Part shown: in pieces, positions 1-6,438 of the stretch
Layout: every line of letters begins with the position of its first letter
Position numbering within the stretch: position 1 is the stretch's first letter
Assembly: GCA_036653735.1 (NCBI GenBank)
Contig: JAVVTI010000041.1
Location: 1-7,775, forward strand
Direction of reading: 5' to 3'
From: CAVCAD01 sp036653735
Lineage (GTDB): Bacteria; Bacillota_I; Bacilli_A; RF39; UBA660
Length of the DNA: 7,775 nt
Notes under the pieces: generated by a model
The model's input: only the letters and a program-made list of their open reading frames with translations
What the model was told of the DNA's origin: nothing
Database searches by the model: none
Made by a program: the position numbers and the translations under genes

Positions 1-44
1 GAAGGGCACTAGACATATATAAGTTTATTTGATAGAATTAATTT

Positions 45-58
45 AGGTGATTTATATG
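45..58 (+). promoter_or_regulatory. Ribosome binding site that sets the glycosyltransferase start
   Basis: AGGTGA at 45-50 is followed by five bases and then ATG at 56-58. An in-frame GTG at 47-49 lies inside the ribosome site itself, so it cannot use that site and is unlikely to be the start. The same AGGTGAT form precedes tsaE in this window. Confidence 0.7.
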
Positions 59-982
59 AAGTTAAGTATTATTGTTCCTGTATATAATGAAGAGGGTATT
101 ATAAATGAATTTCACAAGGTTCTTAGTGAGGTTTTAGATGATATTAGTTATGAGGTTATTTATATTAATGATGGTTCTATTGATAAGAGTAAAAGAATGT
201 TAGATGAGATATATCTTAATGATAAGAAGCATGTTAAAGTATTATCATTTTCTAGAAATTTTGGTAAGGATGCTGCTATATATGCTGGAATAGTTGAAGC
301 TAGTGGAGAGTATACTTGTTTAATTGATTCTGACTTACAGCAACATCCTAAATATATATTTAGGATGCTAGATTTTTTAGAGCATAATAAAGATTATGAT
401 GAAATGTGTATGATACAAGCAGGGACTAAGAAGAGAGGGTTTGCTAAGTTATTTTATAGGCTTATTAGTAAGATGTCTAATATGAAGTTTATAGAGGGTG
501 CTAGTGATTTTAGGATGTTTAATAGGAGTGTTAAATCTGCTGTTTTAAGTTTATCTGAGAAGATAAGGTTTTCTAAGGGTATATTTTCATATATTGGTTT
601 TAATATTTATTATGAGCCTTATAAAGTTAGTAAAAGAACTACTGGCACTAGTAAGTTTAATTTTAAGAATAAATTTAAGTATGCTTTTGAGGGTATAGTT
701 GGTTATAGTACTATGCCTTTAAGGCTTGCTACATATACTGGTATTATTACTAGTTTAAGTGCTTTTATATATCTAGTAGTTACTATAGTTAAAACTCTTG
801 TGTATGGTATTAATACTCCAGGGTATGCATCTATTATTTGTATTGTTTTATTCTTAGGTGGTGTTGAGTTATTATGTACTGGTATACTTGGTGAGTATTT
901 AGCTAAGACTTATATAGAGGTTAAGAATAGACCAGTTTATATATTAAAAGAGAAAAAGGGATTTGATGATAATGTTTTATAA
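56..982 (+). CDS. Family 2 glycosyltransferase, GtrB/DPM1-like, membrane anchored
   Basis: This 308-residue protein most likely moves a sugar from a nucleotide donor onto a polyprenyl phosphate at the inner face of the membrane. The GT-A fold is shown by the N-terminal VPVYNEE (about residues 7-13), NDGS near 38, and the metal/nucleotide-binding DSD at 91-93 followed by LQQHP. Later conserved parts are DFRMFNR near 150 and RTTGTSKF near 195. Two C-terminal membrane helices (about 223-250 and 257-282) are typical of GtrB, DPM1 and ArnC relatives. The ATG at 56 is chosen over an in-frame GTG at 47 because of the AGGTGA spacing. The gene overlaps the following GtrA-family gene by 17 bases, which suggests coupled translation and a shared pathway. 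No promoter is visible in the 55 bases upstream, so it may belong to an operon starting outside the window. The sugar and final acceptor cannot be read from the sequence. Confidence 0.9.
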   Translation: MKLSIIVPVYNEEGIINEFHKVLSEVLDDISYEVIYINDGSIDKSKRMLDEIYLNDKKHVKVLSFSRNFGKDAAIYAGIVEASGEYTCLIDSDLQQHPKYIFRMLDFLEHNKDYDEMCMIQAGTKKRGFAKLFYRLISKMSNMKFIEGASDFRMFNRSVKSAVLSLSEKIRFSKGIFSYIGFNIYYEPYKVSKRTTGTSKFNFKNKFKYAFEGIVGYSTMPLRLATYTGIITSLSAFIYLVVTIVKTLVYGINTPGYASIICIVLFLGGVELLCTGILGEYLAKTYIEVKNRPVYILKEKKGFDDNVL

Positions 983-1358
983 GTTAAAGAAGACTTTTTT
1001 AAATAAGAATTTTATTATATTTGGTATTATAGGTCTTCTTAATACTTTAGTATATAATTCTATATATTTACTTAGTTTAATGAAACTACCCTATTTATTA
1101 AGTAGTATTATTGCATATATAGTTAGTATGACTTTTTCATTTATTATGAATTGTTACTTTAATTTTAAAGTAAAGCCTACTTTAAAGAAATATATAATGT
1201 TTCCTATAAGTGGTATACCTACTCTTATATGTCAAACTATTGGTCTTACTTTCTTTGTAGAGGTTCTTGGTACTCCTCAGAAGTGGTCAGGTTTTATATG
1301 TAGTTTAGTTGCTATTCCTATATCTTTTATTATAATGAAGAAGATAATTAAGAAGTAG
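966..1358 (+). CDS. GtrA-family membrane protein (putative polyprenyl-sugar flippase)
   Basis: This 130-residue, very hydrophobic protein has four predicted membrane helices (about 16-38, 42-66, 76-99 and 106-126), Lys-rich ends, and the family motif around SFIMNCYFNFK after helix 2. GtrA and Listeria GtcA proteins have this size and layout. They are thought to flip polyprenyl-phosphate-sugar across the membrane for O-antigen, teichoic acid or glycolipid decoration. The reading frame is open from a TTG at 963. I prefer ATG at 966, five bases after AAAGGG (955-960); ATG at 972 is also possible. It overlaps the glycosyltransferase, its likely lipid-sugar supplier. The usual third component, an outer-face GT-C transferase such as GtrC or YfhO, is not in the window. 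Confidence 0.85.
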   Translation: MIMFYKLKKTFLNKNFIIFGIIGLLNTLVYNSIYLLSLMKLPYLLSSIIAYIVSMTFSFIMNCYFNFKVKPTLKKYIMFPISGIPTLICQTIGLTFFVEVLGTPQKWSGFICSLVAIPISFIIMKKIIKK

Positions 1359-1370
1359 TTATTATTTAGA

Positions 1371-1406
1371 ACAAAGAAAAAGAGAATTTATTCTCTTTTT
1401 CTTTGT
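1371..1406. terminator. Perfect inverted repeat between convergent genes, likely bidirectional terminator
   Basis: Arms at 1371-1387 and 1390-1406 are perfect 17-base reverse complements separated by only two bases, so the folded form would be a stem of about 15-16 bp with a small loop. Each 3' arm contains a TTTTT run, so it can act on transcripts from either side. It lies 12 bases after the GtrA-family stop and 29 bases beyond the end of the opposing surface-protein gene, as expected for a shared terminator. A long U-run outside the stem is missing, so strength is uncertain. Confidence 0.75.
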
Positions 1407-1435
1407 ATTAATAATAGTACTAAATGAATAATTAT

Positions 1436-3829
1436 CTATATATATTCTTCCCATAGAGGGTATAGAGTTAACTCACTATTAGTTATATCTTTTTCATTTA
1501 TTATGTAGTTATTAAGTTTTACTCCATCCTTAGTAAGACTCCAGCCTACTATTTTATATTTCTTATTATTTTTTTCACCAGTTAATGTATATGATAGGTC
1601 TACTGGGTTATTTGTTAGTACTGTTTCACTATCTTTTATAGAGCCTGTAATATTAGTATATAGAGTTTTATCTACATTATATACTACTTTGTATAGCCAT
1701 GATGCATAGAGTGTTAATGTGTCTCCTGCTTTTTTACCATTTAAATCTAAATTAAGTAAGTCTTTATCTAATAATTTAGTAGTTAATTTTTTATCTGTAT
1801 ACCATGCATCAAATGATACAGCTTTTGTGTTTGTTGGATCTTCTAGTATTTTAGATAAATCAGAAGACTTATAAGTATTAATGCTTTCATTTTTAGGTGT
1901 ATTAATAGCATTAGTAGAGTTTAAATCATAGCTTATTTTATATATAGATTCATATGAAGCATAATAAGTTAATTCTTTTGAGCTACTTATTAGATCATTA
2001 TTACTAACTATAGTACCCTTTAAGTCTTTATTATCATACCAACCTATAAAGTTATAGTTATTTTTAATTGGAGCTACAAGTAATTTTTCATTAGTGTTGC
2101 CTGATTCATATGTTGTTTTTAGAAGTTCTACTCCTTTATCCATATATATAACATTATTCATAAACTTCAAATTAGGATATAGAACATTATATGTAGATTC
2201 AGTAGTTCCATCCCACTTAATTGTTAGGGAGGATACACCTTTACCTTCATCTTTATAATGAGCACCAACTAGGTAAATAAATCCATTTGTTAGTGAATTA
2301 TACATATCTGCTGTAACAGGTGAATATGTAGAATTACCTACTTTATACATTACCTTGTTCCAGTCTATAACTGCTGTGCTTGGTGCATATATTTCAAGTG
2401 GAATTATGTGAGTATCTGGTTTAAATCCAAAGTAATTAATGGCTTCATTAGAAGCTTGATTAAGTTTACCACTTACATTTATATCATATGTATTAGGTGT
2501 AATATATTTAGTATCTACTTTTAGTTCATCTTTTTTTAGGTTGTATGTATCTACTAGCATATCTTTAACACTAGCATATATATAGTCATATTTACTAAAT
2601 AATGTTAGATCATTATATTCATTATTAAATGAAGTTATCTTATTTATATATGTACTATCTTTATACCAGGATTCAAATTCATATTTATCTTTTAGAGGTG
2701 GGACTAGTAATTTCTTAGTATCATTTGCTATAAATGTATCATATGAAACACCATCTAAAGTATTATATGTAACTTTATATTCATATGTAAAAAATGAAGA
2801 TACATTATAAGTTATTTCATGAGTACTATCCCATTTAATATTTAGGGTTGGTGCAGGTGCTGCAACACTACTATAGCTTGTTGGTATAAGATAAATAAAG
2901 CTATTATCAGTTGAAGAATATGTAATGTTTTCAACTGGTTTATAGTAGTCTTTTTTATTAAAAGAGTACTCTACATTACTCCAAGAGACATTAAGGCCTT
3001 CTGGTACATAAATTTTAATAGGTATTAAGTGTGTTCCACTTAGAGAATTAGATGCTACTATGCCTTCTTTATCACTTAGTTGTTTACCTGTAACAAGAGC
3101 ATTATAAGTATTTTTATCATTTATATCTTGTTTATAGGTAATATCTAAGTCTCCCTTACCGATGGTAATACTATTATATGATAGGTTTACTAGTTGCATA
3201 TTTATGTACTCAAACTTAGCATATAGTGTTGTATCTTCTTTTATAGTAGTATTTATATCAAATTTATTATTTAACTCTTTATCAGTACACCAGAACATAA
3301 ACTTATATCCTTGTTTAACAGGTTCTGTATTTATAAAGGGAAGTCCTTCATATAATTTTATATTCTTAACTACTCCATCTATATTATAAGAAACAATATT
3401 ATACTTATTATATTTTAGGTAATAACTTCTTGCATTATTAACAGTTTCTTTTAATATCCACTGTGTATCATATCCTGTTTTATCATATCCTTGCGGATAA
3501 TCTATATTAAGAAAATCCTTTACTGTGTGCTTAGAAATAAGTACGCCTTTATCATCATAAAAACTTAGTTCATAAGTTTTTATTGCAACAGGTGTTACAC
3601 TTACTATAGAATTATTTGTATTTTCATCTTCTTTCTTTTCATCATCTTTCTTAGGTAGTGTTTCTTCTGGTAAAACAATAACGGGCTTTTGATCATTATC
3701 TTTAAATAGATAAATGCCTCCTATAATAATACCAATAAGTACTAATAAACTTATAGCAAGTATTATAATATTATTAGTAGTTCCATATTTTGCAATTAAT
3801 TTAGTTGCTTTTTTCTTAAAATCATTCAT
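1436..3829 (-). CDS. Membrane-anchored extracellular protein with InlB/Flg_new-type repeats
   Basis: This 797-residue protein has a Lys-rich N-terminus, one membrane helix at about 20-42, a charged Pro/Glu/Lys/Asn linker to about 84, and then a long extracellular part. Positive-inside charge predicts a type II uncleaved anchor with the C-terminus outside. Repeats of the Listeria-Bacteroides InlB B-repeat type, with a GYxFxxW core and a closing TLYAxW-like strand, are seen around W180, W388, W597, W676 and W763, plus a weak one near W124. Two copies of another module of about 130 residues (about 214-343 and 422-549) sit between the first three clear repeats. I see no LPxTG sorting signal or catalytic motif. 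Such repeats form small beta-grasp-like units in adhesins and surface proteins, so adhesion or surface architecture is plausible but inferred. The ATG start has GGGAG six bases upstream. Confidence 0.85.
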   Translation of the reverse strand: MNDFKKKATKLIAKYGTTNNIIILAISLLVLIGIIIGGIYLFKDNDQKPVIVLPEETLPKKDDEKKEDENTNNSIVSVTPVAIKTYELSFYDDKGVLISKHTVKDFLNIDYPQGYDKTGYDTQWILKETVNNARSYYLKYNKYNIVSYNIDGVVKNIKLYEGLPFINTEPVKQGYKFMFWCTDKELNNKFDINTTIKEDTTLYAKFEYINMQLVNLSYNSITIGKGDLDITYKQDINDKNTYNALVTGKQLSDKEGIVASNSLSGTHLIPIKIYVPEGLNVSWSNVEYSFNKKDYYKPVENITYSSTDNSFIYLIPTSYSSVAAPAPTLNIKWDSTHEITYNVSSFFTYEYKVTYNTLDGVSYDTFIANDTKKLLVPPLKDKYEFESWYKDSTYINKITSFNNEYNDLTLFSKYDYIYASVKDMLVDTYNLKKDELKVDTKYITPNTYDINVSGKLNQASNEAINYFGFKPDTHIIPLEIYAPSTAVIDWNKVMYKVGNSTYSPVTADMYNSLTNGFIYLVGAHYKDEGKGVSSLTIKWDGTTESTYNVLYPNLKFMNNVIYMDKGVELLKTTYESGNTNEKLLVAPIKNNYNFIGWYDNKDLKGTIVSNNDLISSSKELTYYASYESIYKISYDLNSTNAINTPKNESINTYKSSDLSKILEDPTNTKAVSFDAWYTDKKLTTKLLDKDLLNLDLNGKKAGDTLTLYASWLYKVVYNVDKTLYTNITGSIKDSETVLTNNPVDLSYTLTGEKNNKKYKIVGWSLTKDGVKLNNYIINEKDITNSELTLYPLWEEYI

Positions 3830-3875
3830 AAAAAACTCCCTCTCGCAGTAGTATATATCTTTCTACTTCTATTTC

Positions 3876-3904
3876 ATTATAATAAATTTATAAGAAAAAA
3901 GCAA
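3876..3904 (-). promoter_or_regulatory. Sigma-A-like promoter of the InlB-repeat surface protein gene
   Basis: On the minus strand TTGCTT (3899-3904) is separated by exactly 17 bases from a perfect TATAAT (3876-3881). Transcription would begin near 3869, giving a leader of about 40 bases before the ATG at 3829. The -35 box shares bases with the downstream arm of the tsaD terminator. Confidence 0.7.
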
Positions 3905-3916
3905 CTATATGCTGCT
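3894..3916 (-). terminator. Intrinsic terminator of the tsaE-tsaB-rimI-tsaD operon
   Basis: Read on the minus strand, AGCAGC, a five-base ATATA loop and GTTGCT form a 6-bp stem with one G-U pair, followed by a run of T residues. It begins 23 bases past the tsaD stop codon. The stem is short, but position and T-tract fit a rho-independent terminator. Confidence 0.65.
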
Positions 3917-3938
3917 AATTTCTATATTTAAGAATAGT

Positions 3939-5273
3939 TTATATAAGTGTATCTAGTTTTTCATGGTTACATGCATTAGTATCTAAAGAAGAAAATTTAT
4001 TATTTTTATATAGTATGTATGCTGCTGATGCTATCATAGTAGCATTATCTGTACAGTAGTTTTTATTAGGACATTCAAAGTTTACTTCTAGAGTGTCACA
4101 CATTTCTTTTAGGGAGGTTCTTATATAGTTATTACATGAAACGCCTCCTGAAATACAAAAGTTCTTTATATTATATTTAATTAGGGCTTTTTTACTTTTA
4201 CTTACTAGTAGTTTAACAGCTGCTGTTTGAAAGGAACATGCTAGATCTTCTTTATTTATTTGAGTCTTTCTTTGTGTCTCATTATGTACTAGGTTTACTA
4301 TATGACTTTTTATACCACTATAACTAAAGTTAAGGCTATCATCATCCAGTATATTAGGCATCTTATAAGTAGGTTTTCCTTTAAGAGCTAGAGCTTCTAC
4401 ATTAGGTCCTCCTGGATATGGAATGTTTAGTACTCTTGCTACTTTATCATAGCATTCTCCTATAGCATCATCTAGGGTTTGTCCTAGGTACTCAAAGGTT
4501 TTTTCATCTTTCATAAGTATTAGGTCTGTATGTCCTCCACTAATTATTAATGATATTAAGGGGTATACTAAGGTTTTACCTATATTATTAGCACATATAT
4601 GACCCATCATATGATTAACTTTTATAAATGGTTTATTATATATAAAAGATAGTGTTTTAGCAGCTTCTAGTCCTACTAGTAAACTACCCATTAAACCAGG
4701 TGCATAGGTACAAGCTATAGCATCCATATCACTTACTTTCATACTAGCTTTCTTTAGGCATTCATCTATTACTATAGTTATATTTTCTAGGTGCATTCTA
4801 GAGGCTATTTCTGGTACTACACCACCATATAGTTTATGCACATCTATTTGTGAGTTTATAATAGTAGATATATCTTCATTACCATTTTTTACTATACTAG
4901 CACTTGTTTCATCACAAGAGGATTCTATAGCTAATATATATATATCTTTTCTTTTCATTACATATGCATCTCCTTTTTTATAGTAAGAATGTCTTATATT
5001 AATCTCTTTAAAATTAAATTTCTTATAGAGATTAATTGCCTTTATATTAGTAGTATTAACTTCTAGTATAAAAGAGTACTTATTATACTTATTAATTAGA
5101 TAATTAAATAAGGTACTCATGTATCCTTTATTTCTATTAGAACTAATGGTAAGTACATCCGTTATTTCTATATTATTATCTATTATCCTATAAATAATAT
5201 AACTAATTATTATATTATTTTCTTCATATATTAGTTTTATATCATATTCATTTAGTTTATCTTCTTTTATCAC
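3939..5273 (-). CDS. tsaD: RimI-like acetyltransferase fused to TsaD (tRNA t6A37 threonylcarbamoyltransferase)
   Basis: This 444-residue frame joins two genes that are usually separate neighbours. Residues 1-105 match a GNAT acetyltransferase of the RimI type: an acetyl-CoA loop RNKGYM at 47-52, EVNTTNIKAINLYKKFNF at about 71-88, and the RimI-like end YYKKGDAYVM. Residues 106-444 are a full-length TsaD of 339 residues, with metal-binding HMMGH (His221, His225), SGGHTD, LDDAIGECYDKVAR, FSYSGIKSH, ISGGVSCN and CTDNA (Asp409). TsaD transfers threonylcarbamoyl from threonylcarbamoyl-AMP to A37 of ANN-reading tRNAs, together with TsaB and TsaE. RimI enzymes acetylate protein N-termini such as that of ribosomal protein S18. 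The start is GTG, overlapping the tsaB stop as GTGA, with a weak GAGG site. The RimI part is about 40 residues shorter than usual at its N-terminus, so its activity is uncertain. TsaD could also start at the internal ATG at 4958. Confidence 0.93.
   Translation of the reverse strand: MIKEDKLNEYDIKLIYEENNIIISYIIYRIIDNNIEITDVLTISSNRNKGYMSTLFNYLINKYNKYSFILEVNTTNIKAINLYKKFNFKEINIRHSYYKKGDAYVMKRKDIYILAIESSCDETSASIVKNGNEDISTIINSQIDVHKLYGGVVPEIASRMHLENITIVIDECLKKASMKVSDMDAIACTYAPGLMGSLLVGLEAAKTLSFIYNKPFIKVNHMMGHICANNIGKTLVYPLISLIISGGHTDLILMKDEKTFEYLGQTLDDAIGECYDKVARVLNIPYPGGPNVEALALKGKPTYKMPNILDDDSLNFSYSGIKSHIVNLVHNETQRKTQINKEDLACSFQTAAVKLLVSKSKKALIKYNIKNFCISGGVSCNNYIRTSLKEMCDTLEVNFECPNKNYCTDNATMIASAAYILYKNNKFSSLDTNACNHEKLDTLI
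4956..4979 (-). promoter_or_regulatory. Internal ribosome site and ATG for stand-alone TsaD
   Basis: Inside the fused frame, the minus strand reads AAAAAAGGAG (4970-4979), then 11 bases, then ATG (4956-4958). This ATG is codon 106, the conventional Met of TsaD, and would give a 339-residue protein of normal family length. The purine run encodes Lys-Lys-Gly of the RimI C-terminus, so it could be either an ancestral ribosome site kept after fusion or partly fortuitous coding. The spacing is slightly long but workable. Confidence 0.55.
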
Positions 5274-5827
5274 TTTTGTGCCTCTATTACTTTTATATAT
5301 GTAGCTTTAGTATTATGAGGTTCACTATAACTAAGTTTACTAGAGTACTCAATTATCTTCATTATATCAAGTTTATTATTTACTACTTCATTATCTTTAA
5401 TATAAAGAGAAGAGTTACTTGTAAAAAGAGGAGGCAACATTATATTATTATCTTTATCCATTACCATTAGATAAAAACCATTATTATCCTCTATTAATGA
5501 AATCTTATTATTAGTAGTTTCATTTGATACTAAGAAACATTCTAAGGATGTAATGGTTTTTATCTTACATGGTAAAAAGACAGCCATTACTTTTGCTATA
5601 GTTATGCCTATTCTTATACCTGTAAAACTACCAGGACCACTTACTACTATTATTTCTTCTATATCACTAAACTTAATAAGTTGTTTATCCATTATTTCTT
5701 TTATTAAAGGTAATGTAAACTCACTATGACTTTTAATACTTTCTTTTTCTTTAGAAATAATAGTATTTCCTTTAATAAAAGAAATGTTAATTATACTACT
5801 ATGAGTATCTATGAATAACTTATACAT
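5270..5827 (-). CDS. tsaB: TsaB, partner subunit for tRNA t6A synthesis
   Basis: This 185-residue protein belongs to the same ASKHA-fold family as TsaD and serves as its scaffold and dimer partner in the bacterial t6A37 complex; it is not itself the transferase. Evidence is the N-terminal strand FIDTHSSIINISF, HSEFTLPLI near 34-42, the signature VSGPGSFTGIRIG at 62-74, and a C-terminal ATYIKVIEA matching the family's usual PxYLRxxEA-like end. Typical TsaB proteins are about 210-240 residues, so the second domain is shortened here while both ends are kept. The start ATG has GGAGG (5836-5840) eight bases upstream. It follows tsaE after 18 bases and its TGA stop overlaps the next GTG start by four bases, so translation of the rimI-tsaD fusion is probably coupled. 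Confidence 0.93.
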   Translation of the reverse strand: MYKLFIDTHSSIINISFIKGNTIISKEKESIKSHSEFTLPLIKEIMDKQLIKFSDIEEIIVVSGPGSFTGIRIGITIAKVMAVFLPCKIKTITSLECFLVSNETTNNKISLIEDNNGFYLMVMDKDNNIMLPPLFTSNSSLYIKDNEVVNNKLDIMKIIEYSSKLSYSEPHNTKATYIKVIEAQK

Positions 5828-5845
5828 TAAAAATACCTCCGAAAG

Positions 5846-6298
5846 TTATAAAACTCTTTCACATAAATCTTCATAATCTTCTCCATGAGGAGTAATAATA
5901 AATAATCTAGAGTTTTCACTTATTGCTTTTATTCTTATATCTAATCTATTTTTAGGTAGGAGTTTTGGTATTAAATCAGCCCACTCTATAATACAATAAC
6001 CTTTCTTCTTATAATACTCTGTTATACCTATATCATTGCTAGATGAGTTTAATCTATATACATCCATATGAAATAAAGAACCACCTGGAGAATAGTATTC
6101 TTTAATAATATTAAATGTAGGAGAAGTAATATTTTCTTTTATACCCATTGAAAAAGCGAAACCTTTAGCAAAGATAGTTTTACCTGTTCCTAGATCTCCT
6201 TCTAGACATATTACCATGTTTGGAAACTTCTCTGATTCTATATTTTGTGCTAGTTCTATTGTTTCATCTTCACTATTTGTTGTTAATTTGTATTCCAC
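5846..6298 (-). CDS. tsaE: TsaE, ATPase of the tRNA t6A37 complex
   Basis: This 150-residue P-loop ATPase is of normal family length. The Walker A motif is GDLGTGKT at residues 34-41, followed by TSPTFNIIKEY at about 58-68, FHMDVYRL at 76-83 and IEWADLI at 104-110, all characteristic of TsaE. It binds the TsaB-TsaD complex and hydrolyses ATP to reset it between catalytic rounds. The start is GTG at 6296-6298, with AGGTGAT placed just upstream and no better ATG nearby; MEYKLTTNS matches the expected N-terminal region. It is the first gene of the minus-strand operon, with a sigma-A-like promoter directly upstream, and is divergent from the spore-coat operon. Confidence 0.94.
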   Translation of the reverse strand: MEYKLTTNSEDETIELAQNIESEKFPNMVICLEGDLGTGKTIFAKGFAFSMGIKENITSPTFNIIKEYYSPGGSLFHMDVYRLNSSSNDIGITEYYKKKGYCIIEWADLIPKLLPKNRLDIRIKAISENSRLFIITPHGEDYEDLCERVL

Positions 6299-6316
6299 TT
6301 TTAATCACCTATTAGT

Positions 6317-6345
6317 ATTTTACATTATTTAATAAGAAGTATCAA
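6317..6345 (-). promoter_or_regulatory. Sigma-A-like promoter of the tsaE-tsaB-rimI-tsaD operon
   Basis: On the minus strand TTGATA (6340-6345, five of six consensus bases) and TAAAAT (6317-6322, five of six) are separated by exactly 17 bases. The predicted start near 6310 coincides with the first base of the AGGTGAT ribosome site, leaving a leader of only about 12 bases. Fit and position are good, but AT-rich DNA yields chance matches. Confidence 0.6.
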
Positions 6346-6389
6346 CTCATTTTAGTTATTTTATTATAAAAGTAGGTAAAATACATTAT

Positions 6390-6417
6390 ACAACTAGTAC
6401 TTGTTACTCATAGACTA
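6390..6417 (+). promoter_or_regulatory. Candidate mother-cell (sigma-K/E-like) promoter of the cotJ operon
   Basis: CATAGACTA at 6409-6417 fits the sigma-K -10 form CATANNNTA exactly, and its first eight bases match seven positions of the sigma-E -10 consensus CATACAHT. An AC at 6390-6391 lies 17 bases upstream, where sigma-K -35 boxes carry AC. A sigma-E -35 box (ATATT type) is not seen at the proper spacing. The predicted start near 6423 would place AGGAGG at the very 5' end of the mRNA. In Bacillus subtilis cotJ is under sigma-E, so mother-cell control would be expected. I found no convincing sigma-A promoter on this strand here. Confidence 0.4.
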
Positions 6418-6438
6418 ACATTAGGAGGAAAAGAAGAT

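Noticed and set aside
1..46. Possible end of an upstream gene
   Set aside because: Frame 3 is open from the edge to a TGA at 30-32 (about nine codons) and frame 2 ends at a TAA at 20-22. Both are too short to choose between or identify, so no feature is claimed.
47..55. GTG start for the glycosyltransferase
   Set aside because: The codon lies within the AGGTGA ribosome site. ATG at 56 has proper spacing and gives the standard MKLSIIVPVYNEE N-terminus.
3162..3389. 75-codon open frame on the + strand
   Set aside because: It lies wholly inside the surface-protein gene on the other strand, has no ribosome site or recognisable motif, and is hydrophobic only because it reads the complement of repeat coding sequence.
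5270..5275. TGA read as Trp (mycoplasma code)
   Set aside because: The only TGA at a gene end here (tsaB) is followed at once by TAA, so it is not decisive alone. All Trp codons examined are TGG and no frame needs TGA read-through, so the standard code is simpler.
5276..5470. 64-codon open frame on the + strand
   Set aside because: It is the antisense of tsaB, with Tyr/Phe/Ile-rich composition expected from AT-rich complement, and no start context.
6377..6394. TAAAAT / CATTATA / TATACAAC as -10 boxes for the cotJ operon
   Set aside because: Each resembles a sigma-A, sigma-G or sigma-E -10 element, but no matching -35 box lies at the right distance. CATAGACTA at 6409 fits better.
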